This document shows, piece by piece, positions 8,806-18,900 of a stretch of DNA of 64,000 nucleotides. Source of the stretch: Magnetococcales bacterium (GTDB taxonomy: Bacteria > Pseudomonadota > Magnetococcia > Magnetococcales > JADFZT01). The notes beneath the pieces were generated by a model. The model was not told the origin of the DNA. It did not search any database and saw only the letters and a program-made list of their open reading frames with translations. The position numbers were made by a program, and so were the translations under genes. The stretch is from assembly GCA_015232395.1 (NCBI GenBank), contig JADFZT010000008.1, forward strand, positions 30,099-94,098, read 5' to 3'. Position 1 is the stretch's first letter. Every line of letters begins with the position of its first letter.

Positions 8806-9224
8806 GTATGGCCTACCGGTTCCCCATTTTCGGAATAGTCATATGTCATTCACCTCACCTTGAGGCTGGTCCGAAAACCGAAATCCGCTCCCCCCTTTTC
8901 CATTGACCTACCTAACCCATGACCCGATTACCCGGCGAGGCTTCCCACCCTGGACCCGACCACTCGATTTACCCTGAATTTCAGACCCAAATCACCGGCT
9001 AATCTTGATAAGAGACACTTCACAAATCAACCAAACGATAGATTTTCTCCCCTTGGCTGATCCCTTTGCTCTCCTCACCACCAGGTAAATATCTCAGAAA
9101 AAAAATCGAACAAAAAAATTCCACAAGAAACAAATATGGTGGCCGCAAAAGCCCCATCCAGCCGATATATTCTTTCGATCCCCCCCATCGCCATCAACAA
9201 ACTCGGCCAGAGTCACCAGCTGGA
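8806..9224. other. Intergenic, nothing recognised
   Basis: This 419-base gap lies between two minus-strand genes, downstream of the SpoIIE-type phosphatase and upstream of the CheX-like gene. No coding frame, hairpin terminator or repeat stands out. It probably contains the promoter of the CheX-like gene. Confidence 0.4.
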
Positions 9225-10856
9225 CTATTCATCTATAAGCAGCCGCCCCTTCATGCCGTCAATTCGATCCGGAGAGAGGGTAAAACCGATCATGGAGAGA
9301 TCATCCAGACGCACCTCCCCTCCTCGATAGGCCTCAAAAGCCTCCATCAAGATTTTCTTCTGCTCCGACATATGGCGATCCCCATGTTCCAGGAGCAATT
9401 TTTTCAGTCGTCGATTGCCAAAGGAAAACCCTTTGGCCCCACCGGTCTGATCGATATAACCGTCACTGGTGAGATAGCAGGAAAGTTGACCATCGACGGG
9501 AATCACTTTGTTTTCGTATTGATAATTGAGATCGGACTTGCGGTAGCCCAAACTCTGTCGATTGCCTTTGATCACCGACACCTCCTGGGCGCCCTCCCGG
9601 ACCAAAAACATCGAAAGCTTCGCCCCGGCATAGGTGATGGTTCGATCCTTCACATTGACCGCAATCACCCCGGCATCCAGGCCATCGTCAGAGCGGGCGT
9701 GCCGGGTATGCTGCTGAAGACTGGTTTTAACCACATAGTTGAGCGCCTTGAGGATCTCTCCCGGATCGTGGCGCCCCTCGTCCTTGACGATACGCCGCAA
9801 CCCGGAGTTGACGATCATGGTCATGAACGCCCCGGGAACCCCATGGCCGGTGCAATCCATCAGAGCCACGATAAACCCCTCTTCGTGGATATCAAAAAAG
9901 TAGATATCCCCGCCGACGATATCCCGGGGCTCCCACATGAAAAAACTATCCGGCAAAAGTATCTGCACGTTCTCCAGGTTGGGCAGCAGGGAGTTTTGAA
10001 TCATCCGGGCATATTCAATGCTTTCGGTGATCTGTTGATTGGCCGCCTCCACATCCAACAGGGTTTTATGCAACACTTTGTTGTTGGCATCCAGCTCCTG
10101 GGTGCGCTCCCGGACCTTCTCTTCCAGGTTTCGATTGTGCTCTTCCAGCTTTTCGTTGGCCTCTGCCAAAACCGCAAAGAGGGTTTTGAGAGAGACGCGC
10201 ATGGACTCGAAGGATTTGGCCAGAATGCCGATTTCATCCTCTTTTTCATGCACGATTTCAACATCCAATTCACCACTAGCCAGGATGACGGCAGACTTTT
10301 TGAGTTTGTTGAGGGGATGAAAGATATGTCGGCGGGTAACCGTGATGGTGGTGACGGAGATGGCCAAAATCACCAAGGCGGAAAGTGCCAGGAAGCCCAT
10401 GATGTTGTTGGTCATCTGGGTCTTGATGTCATCCCGGGAAAGGGTGATCACCATATAGCCGACCCGCTCACCGTAATGGGTAATATTGACTGTTTTGGTC
10501 AAAAAACGGTCTGGATTGGCCAGTTCCCGATCCGGAAGGCCAAACAGTTCAGGGCTTTTGAGGGTGGCAAAAACCTCTTCAGAATCGCCAATGACGGTTC
10601 GAACAACCACTTTGTCGGTAAATATTGCCTTGGCAAACTCCCGAATGGACTCCTCTTCGATGTTCCACATGGCTGAAGAGAGACTGGCTTCAGCCAGCTT
10701 GCCCAAACTAACCAGCCGCTCTCGAAGCTGCTCTTCCAACCGTACCCGATCAAAATGGATCATGGCGGCGGTAAACACCACCAAAATGATGGCTACCACC
10801 CCGATCAAGGTGTTGCGAAAACGATAGATGAGACTGTTTTTATTGGAAGATATCAT
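9225..10856 (-). CDS. Membrane PP2C/SpoIIE-type serine phosphatase with HAMP (SiaA-like)
   Basis: The protein has 543 residues. A first membrane helix (about 14-32) and a second (about 165-190) bracket a periplasmic sensor segment; a HAMP and coiled-coil (about 190-275) follow. The last 240 residues are a SpoIIE-type PP2C phosphatase with the metal-binding aspartates in DIVGGDIYFF and MDCTGHGVPGAFM. This layout is that of SiaA, which dephosphorylates the SiaC phosphoprotein. SiaB- and SiaC-like genes lie 3.2 kb away at 14092-15046, divergently placed. An RsbU-like role on another anti-sigma antagonist is the alternative. Confidence 0.88.
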   Translation of the reverse strand: MISSNKNSLIYRFRNTLIGVVAIILVVFTAAMIHFDRVRLEEQLRERLVSLGKLAEASLSSAMWNIEEESIREFAKAIFTDKVVVRTVIGDSEEVFATLKSPELFGLPDRELANPDRFLTKTVNITHYGERVGYMVITLSRDDIKTQMTNNIMGFLALSALVILAISVTTITVTRRHIFHPLNKLKKSAVILASGELDVEIVHEKEDEIGILAKSFESMRVSLKTLFAVLAEANEKLEEHNRNLEEKVRERTQELDANNKVLHKTLLDVEAANQQITESIEYARMIQNSLLPNLENVQILLPDSFFMWEPRDIVGGDIYFFDIHEEGFIVALMDCTGHGVPGAFMTMIVNSGLRRIVKDEGRHDPGEILKALNYVVKTSLQQHTRHARSDDGLDAGVIAVNVKDRTITYAGAKLSMFLVREGAQEVSVIKGNRQSLGYRKSDLNYQYENKVIPVDGQLSCYLTSDGYIDQTGGAKGFSFGNRRLKKLLLEHGDRHMSEQKKILMEAFEAYRGGEVRLDDLSMIGFTLSPDRIDGMKGRLLIDE

Positions 10857-11015
10857 TTCACGCCAATCACTCCCCGGAAGGAAAAATCAATCATGGGTAA
10901 AACACCCTGAAAACATCGAACAAGGAGGCAAATTCCCCCTGTCATTTCCATCCCCTGGAGTCTGAAGCCCAGCAAAAAGAGACCATTGGCGCACTCACAC
11001 ACCTGTGCCTTGTGA

Positions 11016-11135
11016 GGATCACCCACCCCAGGTTCCTTGGGAGGATCACCCACCCCGGGTTCCTTGGGAGGATCACCCACCCCGGGTTCCTTGGACAATC
11101 ACCCACCCCGGATCCTTGGGGGCGATCACCCACCC
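11016..11135. repeat. 27-bp direct tandem repeat array, about 4.5 units
   Basis: The unit begins GGATCACCCACCCC and ends GTTCCTTGGGA. Units at 11016-11042 and 11043-11069 are 27 bases and differ at one position. A third (11070-11095) lacks one base, a fourth near 11096-11122 is diverged, and a partial one ends near 11135. The array fills the gap between the kinase stop codon (11148) and the next minus-strand gene start (10856). Twenty-seven bases equals nine codons, but no ribosome site or start supports a peptide. Confidence 0.9.
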
Positions 11136-11147
11136 TGAAACCAGCTA

Positions 11148-13340
11148 TCAGGCCGATTTGGGCTTGGGGCGGTGTTGCCGCCAGGTTTCTACCAGTTCCT
11201 GTTTCAGCTCTTTAAGCTCCACATCCTTGCGAATATAATGGGCAGCTCCCTCCATGAGGCAGTTATCAATCACCCCCTGGTTGCCCACAGAAGAGAGCAT
11301 CACCACCAACGCCCTGGGATCCCCGCCGACAATCTCAACAACGGTCTTAAGCCCGCCCTGCACCGGCATTTCCAGGTCCAGCAGGGTGAGGTCGGGTTTC
11401 AACTGACGATAGAGTTCAGCCCCCTCCTTGCCATTGGGAGCCTCGCCTACCACCTCTCCACCCAACAGGGAGACCGCCATTCGGACAGTCATGCGAATGC
11501 CGTCGTTGTCGTCAATGAGCAATACCCGAGGGGCCGGCTGGTCAAAGGAGCCCTCTTTCCCCCCGCCGTCACCCCGTAAATGGCTGGGATCCTTGGCGCT
11601 TTTGTCAGCAGGACTCTGTGCGACCGAGATCTGGGAACTTTCAGTTCCTCCCCCACTGGCTGTCGCAGCTGCCGAAACCTGTTTTTTGGGGGGTGGGGCC
11701 AGATCCATCTTGGGAGAAGCCAGATCAAAGGAGGAGATGGCTTTTTTTTCAGATACGCCGGTTTGTGCTTCGGAAACCTTTTCCGGCCGATAGCTGATCC
11801 AGGCATCCACCAAAGCTTTTCGCAGCTCAGGCAGACTCACATCCTTGCGGATAAAATGGGCCGCACCATTGAGCAGGCAGCTGTCCATCACATCATGGAT
11901 ACCCACCGAAGAGAGCATGACCACCAACGCATGAGGTTCATCCTTGATGATCTCCTTGACGGTTTTCAAGCCATCCTGAACGGGCATTTCCACATCGCAC
12001 AGGGTCATGTCCGGCTTATGCTTGCGATGGAGCGCGGCCCCTTCTCGACCATTGGCGGCCTCTGCTACCACGTGGGCTCCCAGAAAGGTGAGGGCCATGC
12101 GCACGGTCATGCGGATTCCCGCATCGTCGTCGATCAGCAGCACCCTGGGGGCAGGCCTGGGAAACTGCACCACGGAGCCCACCGGATCCTCTTCCCGCAA
12201 GAGTTCCTTTTCCGGTGGTGGCTTTTGCCGGACCTGCTTCGGCGGGGGAGCCAAGGAGGGGGACGGTCGCAATCCCAGAAAGCCCAACCCCCCTTTGCTG
12301 GCGGGTTCCGGCTCCTCAGGAAGACCAAATTGCAGATCCCAGCCGTCATCATCTTCCTCCTCCGGGGCCGCTGCTGCCTCCCCAGGGACGGCTTCAGGGG
12401 TGGCCTCGTCCGTTACCCCAGCATTCGCCTCATCAGCCTCCTCCCGGGTCGCGGCCTCCTCGGCTGGCCCAAAGGAGACCGTAAAGGTGCTCCCCTGGCC
12501 AACGGTGCTCTCAACTGCAATGACCCCCTGATGGGCATCGACGATTTTTTTGACGATGGCGAGCCCCAAACCGGTGCTTTTTTCCCCGGCCGTGGGGGCG
12601 ACGCTCAATTTTTGGAAGGAGCCGAACAGTTTTTCCTGTTCATCTTCGGGAATCCCCGGCCCCTGGTCCCGCACCGAAAAACCCGGACGTCCCGACATCA
12701 TCCCCCGGGTGACGGTGATGGTGGTGCCCGCTTCGGAAAACTTGATGGCGTTGCTGATAAAGTTGTCCACCACCTGACTCATCCGGTCGGGATCAAACTG
12801 AAAAGCAGGCAAGGTAGAGAGATCTTCCACTTTGATGGTGATCTGCTTGCGATCAGCGATCACCCGCATCAACAGCACCCGGCTGTCGATCAAGTCACCC
12901 AGCTTCCCCTCGCTCAGGCGCAGGGAAAGTTTGCCGCTTTCGATCACGGAGACATCGAGCAGATCGTTGAGCAGCCGGAGCATCTCACCGCTGGTGCGGT
13001 GGATGGTCTGGGTAAACTCCTGTTTTTGATCCGGGGAGAGAGTCGCCTCATCCAGCAAAAATTCACTCAAACTGCGGATGGTGGTGCAGGGATTGCGGAG
13101 ATCGTGGGCGGCCATCCCCAAAAACTTGTTCTTGACTTCATTAAGCTCCCGCAACTCCTCTTGCTGGCGATCACTCAGCTTGACCAGTCGGGAGGTCTGC
13201 CGGAATAATTTTTTATAGGCCTTGAACAGCGCAGCATAATCCTTGCCCAGGGGGCCATCCTTGACCCCTTTATTTTCCAGCAACTCCTGGGCTCGAAGGA
13301 TGGTGCGCTCTTCTTTTTCGAAAATGGAATGGTCTGACAT
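11148..13340 (-). CDS. Hybrid sensor histidine kinase with two C-terminal receiver domains
   Basis: The 730-residue soluble protein has an N-terminal coiled coil, then HisKA with AAHDLRNPCTTIRSL (phospho-His), then a HATPase domain (NAIKF, DQGPGIP, TGLGLAIVKK). A Pro/Glu/Ala-rich linker leads to two receivers, each starting PRVLLIDD and carrying LCDVEMPVQDG or LLDLEMPVQGG with the acceptor Asp and an IRKDV Lys. The two receivers are very similar, so they arose by internal duplication. I chose ATG at 13340 (MSDHSIF), preceded by AGGA; a longer frame extends upstream but lacks a site. No transmembrane helix is seen, so it senses cytoplasmic cues or a partner. Confidence 0.9.
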   Translation of the reverse strand: MSDHSIFEKEERTILRAQELLENKGVKDGPLGKDYAALFKAYKKLFRQTSRLVKLSDRQQEELRELNEVKNKFLGMAAHDLRNPCTTIRSLSEFLLDEATLSPDQKQEFTQTIHRTSGEMLRLLNDLLDVSVIESGKLSLRLSEGKLGDLIDSRVLLMRVIADRKQITIKVEDLSTLPAFQFDPDRMSQVVDNFISNAIKFSEAGTTITVTRGMMSGRPGFSVRDQGPGIPEDEQEKLFGSFQKLSVAPTAGEKSTGLGLAIVKKIVDAHQGVIAVESTVGQGSTFTVSFGPAEEAATREEADEANAGVTDEATPEAVPGEAAAAPEEEDDDGWDLQFGLPEEPEPASKGGLGFLGLRPSPSLAPPPKQVRQKPPPEKELLREEDPVGSVVQFPRPAPRVLLIDDDAGIRMTVRMALTFLGAHVVAEAANGREGAALHRKHKPDMTLCDVEMPVQDGLKTVKEIIKDEPHALVVMLSSVGIHDVMDSCLLNGAAHFIRKDVSLPELRKALVDAWISYRPEKVSEAQTGVSEKKAISSFDLASPKMDLAPPPKKQVSAAATASGGGTESSQISVAQSPADKSAKDPSHLRGDGGGKEGSFDQPAPRVLLIDDNDGIRMTVRMAVSLLGGEVVGEAPNGKEGAELYRQLKPDLTLLDLEMPVQGGLKTVVEIVGGDPRALVVMLSSVGNQGVIDNCLMEGAAHYIRKDVELKELKQELVETWRQHRPKPKSA

Positions 13341-14091
13341 GAGCGTGAATCCTGTTCCTGTAGACTCCTGGTGCCTGGCCCTGAAAAAAACCAAAAACGG
13401 CTGACCCATGCCGACTTACCGAAAGGGGGCTTTATAAAGCTTTTTTCGGTGCGTCAGCTCATTTTTCAGTTGAATGACTTGGCAACACCTTGTCTCAAAC
13501 GGCCTTATCCTCTGAATTTACCCGCTTTTTTGCCATCGCAGCTTTTGATGGTCACCACCAAAAACCTACTTCAACAGGCAGCCGGGCACCTGCCCCTGTA
13601 GCGCTTCCATCCCAGCCAAACCGGAAAATGGTCACCCAGACCAAAAACAGACGGCCTCCCAAACAGACACCATCGCCTCACCAGCCTGAAAACCAAACAA
13701 TAAACGACTCCCAAACCAGGGTAATGACAAGGTGATGATCAAGGCGGTCAGGGATACGGTTTTCCAAGCCATGCATCTTAACATGAAAAACCCGCCTGGC
13801 CAACGAAACCGCAAACCACCCCCAAGCCCTCTCACCATGGCCTGAAAAACCACCCGGCCAACCTCCCCATGCCCATTTCAACCTCCTTCCGAAGGTATCC
13901 ACCATCCCGCTACTGAAAAACCCGAACCACCTGTTAACAAATAGACAATACACGCAAGTGGCGTTGGACAAAACGGGTTCAAGATGGTAACTTTCAACAC
14001 TGGCTGGATTCTCTATTCGACCCGATAAAGAATCCCGATCCGCTTATATTTTCGACAGCGGACAAATATTTTGTCTGGGGTTAGTGTCTTA
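13341..14091. other. Divergent intergenic region between the hybrid kinase and siaB-like gene
   Basis: About 750 bases without a believable gene. At 13419-13449 an imperfect inverted repeat (CCGAAAGGGGGCTTTA against TAAAGCTTTTTTCGG) could fold as an RNA hairpin with G-U pairs on the plus strand. Near 14060-14075 GACAAATATTTTGTC is nearly palindromic and lies 17 bases before the siaB-like ATG, so it may be an operator. Promoters for both divergent genes should be here. Confidence 0.45.
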
Positions 14092-14625
14092 ATGGACTTT
14101 TACGCTTTCAATGATTTCATGAAAAATGAACGTCTCCTGTTCTGTTATCGGGGGGCGATCACCCAGGCGATCATGGAAAATGCCGGGGAGACGTTGAAGG
14201 CCCACTTTGAGCTGACCCACACCCAAACTGCCCGGGCGATGCGTACCTTTTCCGCTTTCGTGGAACTGATGCAAAACATCGAACGCTACTCTCCGGAAAG
14301 CGCCGAGCCACCGGTCACCCTGGAAGGCAAAAACGGCATCGTCGCGGTAGGCCACACCGGAAAAGATTATTTTCTCTATTCAGGCAATACCGTCAGCCAG
14401 GAAAAAAGCACCCTTCTTCAAGAAAAGCTGAGCCCCATCAAAGGGATGGATGCCGCCGAACTCAAGGCCTTTTACAAGACGAAACGCCGTGAAGGGCCAG
14501 ACGAACACAGCCTGGGCGCAGGGCTTGGTTTTATTGAACTGGCCCGTAACTGCCAAACGTTCGACTTCGACCTCCAGGCACAAGACAACGAAACAACCTT
14601 TTTTTCAATCCGGGTTCTGGTCTGA
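14092..14625 (+). CDS. SiaB-family protein kinase
   Basis: This 177-residue protein resembles SiaB, a GHKL-fold kinase that phosphorylates SiaC. ELMQNIERYSPESAE matches the N-box region of an ATP-binding HATPase fold, and SLGAGLGFIELAR matches its glycine loop. It has no sensor or membrane part. The SiaC-like gene follows after 34 bases on the same strand, as in sia operons. ATG at 14092 is preferred; a TTG seven codons upstream is possible. In the known pathway SiaB opposes the SiaA phosphatase, a candidate for which lies at 9225-10856. Confidence 0.82.
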   Translation: MDFYAFNDFMKNERLLFCYRGAITQAIMENAGETLKAHFELTHTQTARAMRTFSAFVELMQNIERYSPESAEPPVTLEGKNGIVAVGHTGKDYFLYSGNTVSQEKSTLLQEKLSPIKGMDAAELKAFYKTKRREGPDEHSLGAGLGFIELARNCQTFDFDLQAQDNETTFFSIRVLV

Positions 14626-14659
14626 TCCAGAAACACCCAAGGTACAGGAGAAGCTCAAG

Positions 14660-15046
14660 ATGGAACCGCTCGTGATCGAAGGGACCAAATCCACCCCGGA
14701 CATTCACTTCGACGCAGCCAACAACCTGCTGCAACTCAAAGGGCAATCCTATCCGGAAAATGCCGCTCAATTTTATCAGCCGATCTTCGCCTGGATCGAA
14801 TCCTTCCTGGAAAAGAGCGCTGGTGATGAGGTAAAGGTGGTCCTGGAGATCGTCTATTTCAACAGCTCCAGCTCCAAGGTGCTCCTCGACCTCATGGACA
14901 CCCTGGAAGAAGCTGCAGACGATGGCAAAAAAGTGATCGTTGAATGGCGCTACGACCAGGAAAACGACTTGGCTGAAGAGTATGGCGAAGAGTTTAAGGA
15001 AGATCTGGAAGCGGTGGATTTCCGGATGGTGCCTATCTCTGAATAG
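14660..15046 (+). CDS. SiaC-family regulatory phosphoprotein (DUF1987)
   Basis: The 128-residue protein has the DUF1987 pattern: TKSTPDIHFDAANNLLQLKGQSYPENAAQFYQP near the start, then EIVYFNSSSSKVLLDLMDTLEEA. The NSSSSK stretch aligns with the Ser/Thr site that is phosphorylated by SiaB and cleared by SiaA in Pseudomonas. The ATG at 14660 has AGGAG nine bases upstream, which fixes the start. In Pseudomonas unphosphorylated SiaC activates the diguanylate cyclase SiaD. No siaD follows here, so the effector must be elsewhere. Confidence 0.9.
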   Translation: MEPLVIEGTKSTPDIHFDAANNLLQLKGQSYPENAAQFYQPIFAWIESFLEKSAGDEVKVVLEIVYFNSSSSKVLLDLMDTLEEAADDGKKVIVEWRYDQENDLAEEYGEEFKEDLEAVDFRMVPISE

Positions 15047-15400
15047 AGGTCCGGTTCTCCACGAGCGGCCACTTCATACGGAGAGGCCGCTCCATGATCC
15101 AGGTCGAAGCTTCGGCCCCCTTCCCGGATTGGAGCCAAATCATAACCCACCTTTTGCCTTCCCCTGCCAGAGAGTATTACCCATCCACATTCGCTCAGCT
15201 GGAAGCCTGTTGAATAGGTCGGCCCTGACTTTCAAACAAGGCTTGTATTTTTTAAAAATCGCTTCACATTCAACTAGCTGCAAGACCAACAGCAAGCCGC
15301 ACAACGTTTCATCAAGGCAAGTGGCCTATGGCAACTGGCGCTAGCAATCAACCCCCTGCCCCCTTTCAACCATTCCTGGCCACTTTCTCTATCAACTTCC
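15047..15400. other. Intergenic, no further gene seen
   Basis: Apart from the hairpin at its start, this 354-base gap shows no coding frame that looks like protein. The central part (15220-15300) is AT-rich and may hold the promoter of the small secreted protein at 15401. Confidence 0.4.
15063..15092 (+). terminator. Hairpin after the siaBC-like pair
   Basis: GAGCGGCC at 15063-15070 pairs perfectly with GGCCGCTC at 15085-15092 across a 14-base loop. It starts 17 bases after the siaC-like stop codon. No T-run follows, so it may be a weak or factor-assisted terminator or an mRNA-stabilising hairpin. Confidence 0.45.
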
Positions 15401-15844
15401 ATGAAATCATGCCGACCAACCCTCCCATGGTTCCTGTTTCTGACCATCTTTTTGGCCACTCCGGCGGTATGGGCAGATGTATTCAACCATTCCCCCTACC
15501 CCCTCTTCATTAAAAGCGAATCCTCCGGCGCCATTCATCCCCTCCCCCCGGGGAAAAGCTATCTGGGCACCCACGACGCCGTGGTCATCTGCCAGGGGCT
15601 CACCCCGGGACAGGTATTCAAGAGCGTCAATCTGATTGATGTGACGGTGGACCCGGCTGGACAGGCCAGATTTTCTGTCCGGGAAAGTCTGCCCTGGCTG
15701 GATCGCTGGCTGGCCCTCATCAAACAGCGCTTTGGCGGAGGCTTTATGAAAAGCTCCCCGGTTCCTGCCTGGAACCCCACTTTTCGACTGGCCAAACGGG
15801 GCTGCCAGACAGAGGGAGCAGCGGATCCTATACCGGAAAGTTAA
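15401..15844 (+). CDS. Small secreted protein of unknown function
   Basis: The 147-residue product begins with a good signal peptide (basic MKSCR, a hydrophobic core WFLFLTIFLA, and a cleavage site after VWA), so it is probably periplasmic. The mature part has no domain I recognise. It is followed after 128 bases by a multi-PAS kinase on the same strand. The ribosome site before the ATG is weak. The signal peptide and frame length are the main evidence that the gene is real. Confidence 0.55.
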   Translation: MKSCRPTLPWFLFLTIFLATPAVWADVFNHSPYPLFIKSESSGAIHPLPPGKSYLGTHDAVVICQGLTPGQVFKSVNLIDVTVDPAGQARFSVRESLPWLDRWLALIKQRFGGGFMKSSPVPAWNPTFRLAKRGCQTEGAADPIPES

Positions 15845-15989
15845 AAACAGACCGAAAAGAGATCACCACCACCTGAACAATCTTCTTTATGAATATTAAA
15901 GTGGAAGCATCCTCCAGGAACGGCTTTCTCCTTGCTCCCATGGCGCGAGTTCAACAAAATAGCTGAAAATAATGCGACCAGGATTATTG

Positions 15990-18900
15990 ATGGATAAAGT
16001 CACACAACCGGGCCAACCCCACTTCACCTTTTCCGATTTCGGCATGGAGGTGCTGGCGGGTGCGCTGGTGGCACTCCTCGGATTGGTCGTCCTCATCGGT
16101 TGGCACAGCCACAACATTTCCCTGATCCAGGCCCACGCCTCCCTGGTCCCCATGCAGTACAACACGGCGGTGGGGTTTTTGTTGTGTGGTGCAGGGCTGC
16201 TGGGAGCGGTAACAGCCCGGCATAATTTGACTCTCATTCTGGGAACGCTGGTTCTCCTCTTGGGCTTTACCACCCTGGTGGAATATCTGCTGGCTGCGGA
16301 CCTGGGCATCGACCAGATGTTCATGCGCTCCTACATCACCCAACACACCTCCCACCCCGGGCGCATGGCCCCCAATTCCGCTCTCTGTTTTTCCCTGACC
16401 GGCTTTACCCTGATCAACATCCGCCTGCTCTCCCGGCATTGGCGAGGCCCCATGGCGGTGGGCATTTCCGGGGCATTGATCTTTGCCCTGGGGGCGGTAC
16501 CTCTCCTGGGTTATCCCTTCCAGATGGAATCGGCCTATGGCTGGGGCGACCTGACCCGGATGGCCCTGCATACCGCCATCGGCTTCGTCACCCTGGGTAT
16601 GGGACTTGTGGCCTATGCCTGGCGTTGGGAGCAGAAACAGAGCACCCTTTTTCCCGCCTGGTTTCCGGTTTTGGCTACCCTGGTCACCTTCACCATTACC
16701 ATCGCCCTGTGGCAGGCCTATCATGTTTTGGACATGGGCATTACCAATCCCCTGGAGAGCTTTTCTGCCCAGCATGCCCATGATGCCCTGTTGGTTTTTG
16801 GCCTGATACTGGGGGTTGTCCTGGGCACCACCATCCGCCTTTCCCAAACCGCTGCCAAACGGGCCGCCCTGGCTGAGGAGGTCAATCATCGCCTGGAGGT
16901 TGAAATACAGGTTCGCAAAAAAAGTGAAGCGGCCCTGGTCGAAAGTGAAGAACGCCTGCGCACCGTGCTCGAAAACATGCCCATCATGCTCGATGCCTTT
17001 GACGATGATGGACGGATCATCGTCTGGAACAATGCCTGTGAACAGCTGACCGGCTATGATTCCCAAGAGGTGATCGGCAACCCAAACATGCTTGAAAAAT
17101 TCTATCCCGATCCCGATTATCGCACCCGGGTGATCGATTCCATCCGCAAAAAAGAGGGAGACTTTATCGATCAGGTCTTTGAGATGACCGCTAAAGATGG
17201 CCACAAGCGGATGGTTTCCTGGTCCAACATTTCCAACCGCATTCCCATCCCCGGCTGGTCCACCTGGGCGGTGGGGGTGGATATCACTGAGCGGGTTCGC
17301 TCCGAAGAGAAGCTCCGCAAGACCGCCCAGGCGCTGCAACAGAGTGAAACCCTCTTCCGCTCCCTTTTCGACAGTTCTCCCCTCCCCATGATGCTGGTGG
17401 AAGGCCCAGAACGCTCCATCAGCCTTATCAATAAAAAATTTACCGAACTGCTGGGGTATGATCGAGACGATATTCCAGATGTGAGCCATTGGTGGCCCCT
17501 GGCCTTTCCCGACCCAAGCTACCGGGAAGAGATCAAGGAAGCTTGGTGGAACCATCTACAGCAGGTAGAGGCTCAGCCCAGCGGTAATCATCCCCCTCTG
17601 GAAGCCCGGGTGCAGTGCAAGGATGATCGGGTCCGTTATCTGGAAGCGCTTTTTTCCCGCATTGGTGAAAAGGGGTTGGTCATTTTTTCCGACCAGACAG
17701 GCCGCAGACACATGGCAGAAACTCTCCGGCTCAGCGAGGAGCGCCATCGCACCCTGGTGAGTGCTACCAGTTCGGTGGTCTGGACCACGGATGCCCAGGG
17801 TGGTTTTGCCGAACGACAATTTGGCTGGGAATCCTTCACGGGGCAATCCTGGGAAGATCACCAGGGGTATGGCTGGCTGGAGATGATCTTTCCGGATGAC
17901 CGGGAGAAGCTCCAAAAAGTGTGGCAAGAGGCCCTGGAAAGCCGTTCCATCTATCAATCAGACGGGCAAATCTGGCACCACGCCACCCAATCCTACCGCC
18001 ACTTTACCGCACGTGCCGTGCCCCTCCTGGATAGCGACGGATCCCTTCGGGAGTGGATCGGCACCATCATCGATGAAACCGACCGCAAAGCGGCCCAAGC
18101 CTCTCTGGACCGCCTCCACCGCCGCAACGAGCTACTGCTCAATGCTGCTGGAGAAGGGATCTATGGCCTGGATCTGGAAGGACTCACCACCTTCATCAAC
18201 CCGGCTGGAGCACGGATGGTTGGTTGGCAGGTAGAAGAGCTGGTGGGGCGCCCCCAACACGAGATGATCCACCACAGCCATGCAGACGGCACCCCCTATT
18301 CCCACAAGAACTGCCCCATTTACGAATCGATCCAGGATGGCAAGGTACACGTGGAGGAGCAGGAAGTGTTTTGGCGCAAGGATGGCTCCTGTTTTCCGGT
18401 CGCCTATGTCAGCACTCCCATCTGGGAGGATGGGGAGATTCAGGGGGCTGTGGTGGTCTTTCGGGATATTTCCGAGCGCAAACAGGCTGAAGCAGCCATC
18501 CAGCAAGGTAAGGAAGCGGCGGAAGTGGCCAACCGGGCCAAAAGCGAATTTTTGGCCACCATGAGCCACGAAATCCGCACTCCGCTGAACACCATCATCG
18601 GCATGACCGATATTCTCGGCGAATCCCCCCTCAACAACGAACAGAAAAACCAGGTCAACCTCCTCTCCCGGGCTGGTCAAGGTCTGCTGGCCATCATCAA
18701 CGATATTCTGGACCTCTCCAAGATCGAAGCCGGCCACCTGCTCCTGGAAAACATTCCCTTCGACCTCCACGGATTGGTCAAGGGCATCGTCGAAATCCTG
18801 GAAGTGGCTGCACGGGAAAAAAATCTGCACATGGCCCACACCTTTTCCCCCGGGGTAGCGACCCATGTTTGGGGGGATGCCCAGCGGTTGCGCCAAGTGC

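Noticed and set aside
11004..11148. CRISPR array
   Set aside because: The units are contiguous direct repeats without unique spacers, and no cas gene is present.
11580..13208. 542-codon plus-strand frame opposite the hybrid kinase
   Set aside because: The opposite strand carries HisKA, HATPase and two receivers; this frame is a codon-bias shadow.
13678..13971. 97-codon minus-strand frame in the gap before the siaB-like gene
   Set aside because: Trp- and Gly-rich translation with no motif or ribosome site; the gap is better seen as a promoter region.
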